DNA of 45,816 bases from Rhodocyclaceae bacterium. GTDB lineage: Bacteria; Pseudomonadota; Gammaproteobacteria; Burkholderiales; Rhodocyclaceae. Every line of letters begins with the position of its first letter. The stretch's first letter is position 1. This document shows, piece after piece, positions 45,239-45,816 of this stretch. The position numbers and the translations under genes were made by a program. The stretch covers positions 1 through 45,816 of the forward strand of contig JAGRFX010000010.1 of NCBI GenBank assembly GCA_020445805.1, written 5' to 3'. The notes beneath the pieces are model-generated. The model saw nothing but the letters and a program-made list of their open reading frames with translations. It searched no databases and had not been told where the DNA came from.

Positions 45239-45816
45239 CAGTTCACTCCTTCCGTGTCGAGCAGGCCGTACTTGCGGATGTTGCGGTCGGCGCGGGCCTG
45301 GATGCGGGCGATGGTCTCGGTGGCGGGGTTCTTGCCGAACAGGTGGGCGTAGCGGCGCTGCGCCTTCATGTACTCCTCGACCGGAATCTGGCGGCGGATC
45401 TTCGACACGCCGGTGACTTCGCCATACTCGGCCTCGAACACCGGGAACAGGCCGCATTCCTTGGCCATGCGGGCCAGCTTGATGGTGTCGTTGGAGGCGG
45501 CGCCCCAGCCCAGCGGACAGGGCACGAAGATGTGGATGTACTTGGCGCCGCGGATCTGGATGGCCTTCCTGACCTTGTATTCCAGGTCGTGCAGGTCGGC
45601 CACGGTGGCGGTGGCCACGTAGGGAATGCCGTGGGCCATGGCGATGCCCGGCACGTACTTGCCCTGGCCGAAGACGTTGCCCGGCTCACTGCCGACCGGC
45701 ATGGTGGTGGCGGTACGAACCGCCGGCGGGGTGGCGCTGGAGCGCTGCACGCCGGTGTTCATGTAGGCCTCGTTGTCGTAGCAGATGTAGAGCACGTCGT
45801 CGTTGCGCTCGAACAT
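45238..45816 (-). CDS. 2-oxoacid:ferredoxin oxidoreductase beta subunit, C-terminal part (runs off the right edge)
   Basis: The 192 visible residues are the C-terminal part of the thiamine-diphosphate-binding beta subunit of a pyruvate- or phenylglyoxylate-type oxidoreductase. The cofactor-binding stretch VLYICYDNEAYMNTGVQRSS is visible, then GKYVPGIAMAHGIPYVATATV and HIFVPCPLGWG. The stop overlaps the start of the GltD-like gene (ATGA), so the subunits are co-translated. The beginning of the gene lies outside the window, so catalytic residues and the N terminus cannot be checked. Confidence 0.88.
   Translation of the reverse strand: MFERNDDVLYICYDNEAYMNTGVQRSSATPPAVRTATTMPVGSEPGNVFGQGKYVPGIAMAHGIPYVATATVADLHDLEYKVRKAIQIRGAKYIHIFVPCPLGWGAASNDTIKLARMAKECGLFPVFEAEYGEVTGVSKIRRQIPVEEYMKAQRRYAHLFGKNPATETIARIQARADRNIRKYGLLDTEGVN

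Overview
The window is GC-rich (about two thirds G+C by eye) and comes from a proteobacterium, most likely a Beta- or Gammaproteobacterium. The gene set suggests a free-living, respiring, possibly facultatively anaerobic organism: 2-oxoacid:ferredoxin oxidoreductase genes with a GltD-like electron-transfer subunit, hemerythrins, large multi-PAS sensors and a zinc-scavenging operon. No species can be named from the sequence alone. No rRNA, tRNA, CRISPR array or intact transposase was seen.

Layout. 1-3,024: the start of alaS, a tandem-repeat protein whose membrane anchor is out of frame, a NifX/NifB-like protein and alkB. 3,142-8,139: a giant CheB-CheR-PAS-histidine kinase-receiver hybrid. 8,260-10,852: a two-gene ATP-grasp ligase plus GNAT/C39-peptidase unit, predicted to make or modify a peptide. 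11,093-12,042: msrB-msrA. 12,245-17,681: a second CheB-CheR-PAS-GAF protein followed by a PAS-GGDEF-EAL enzyme. 17,700-24,277: an eight-gene, mostly ATGA-coupled metal (zinc) acquisition operon combining a DUF2946-like protein, an outer-membrane porin, ZnuA, ZnuB, a ZrgA-like protein, an ABC ATPase with an FtsX-type permease, and a DUF3299 protein. Two copies of a palindrome-like site lie at its head.

24,649-29,869 is an accessory stretch of orphan secreted proteins and lipoproteins with a gene-poor, less GC-rich section (26.0-27.4 kb). 30,448-33,814 holds a PocR-PAS hybrid kinase and two hemerythrins. 34,059-36,773 holds a ketopantoate-reductase-like protein, a class II aldolase and, 2 bp downstream, a TIR protein with a C-terminal ubiquitin-like domain. 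A glutathione S-transferase lies at 37,005-37,643.

38,141-45,816 looks rearranged. The intact GltD-like ferredoxin gene (43,604-45,238) sits beside the partial ferredoxin-oxidoreductase beta subunit. Its 3' end plus terminator occurs twice more upstream, as truncated, diverged copies (39,331-39,587 and 42,240-42,349). Between the copies lie a lipoprotein/rhodanese pair and a YIP1-like membrane protein; a second TIR protein lies just outside. A GACCCC-containing motif lies near the junctions. This repeated 3'-end architecture and the TIR-ubiquitin-like fusion are the most unusual features of the window.
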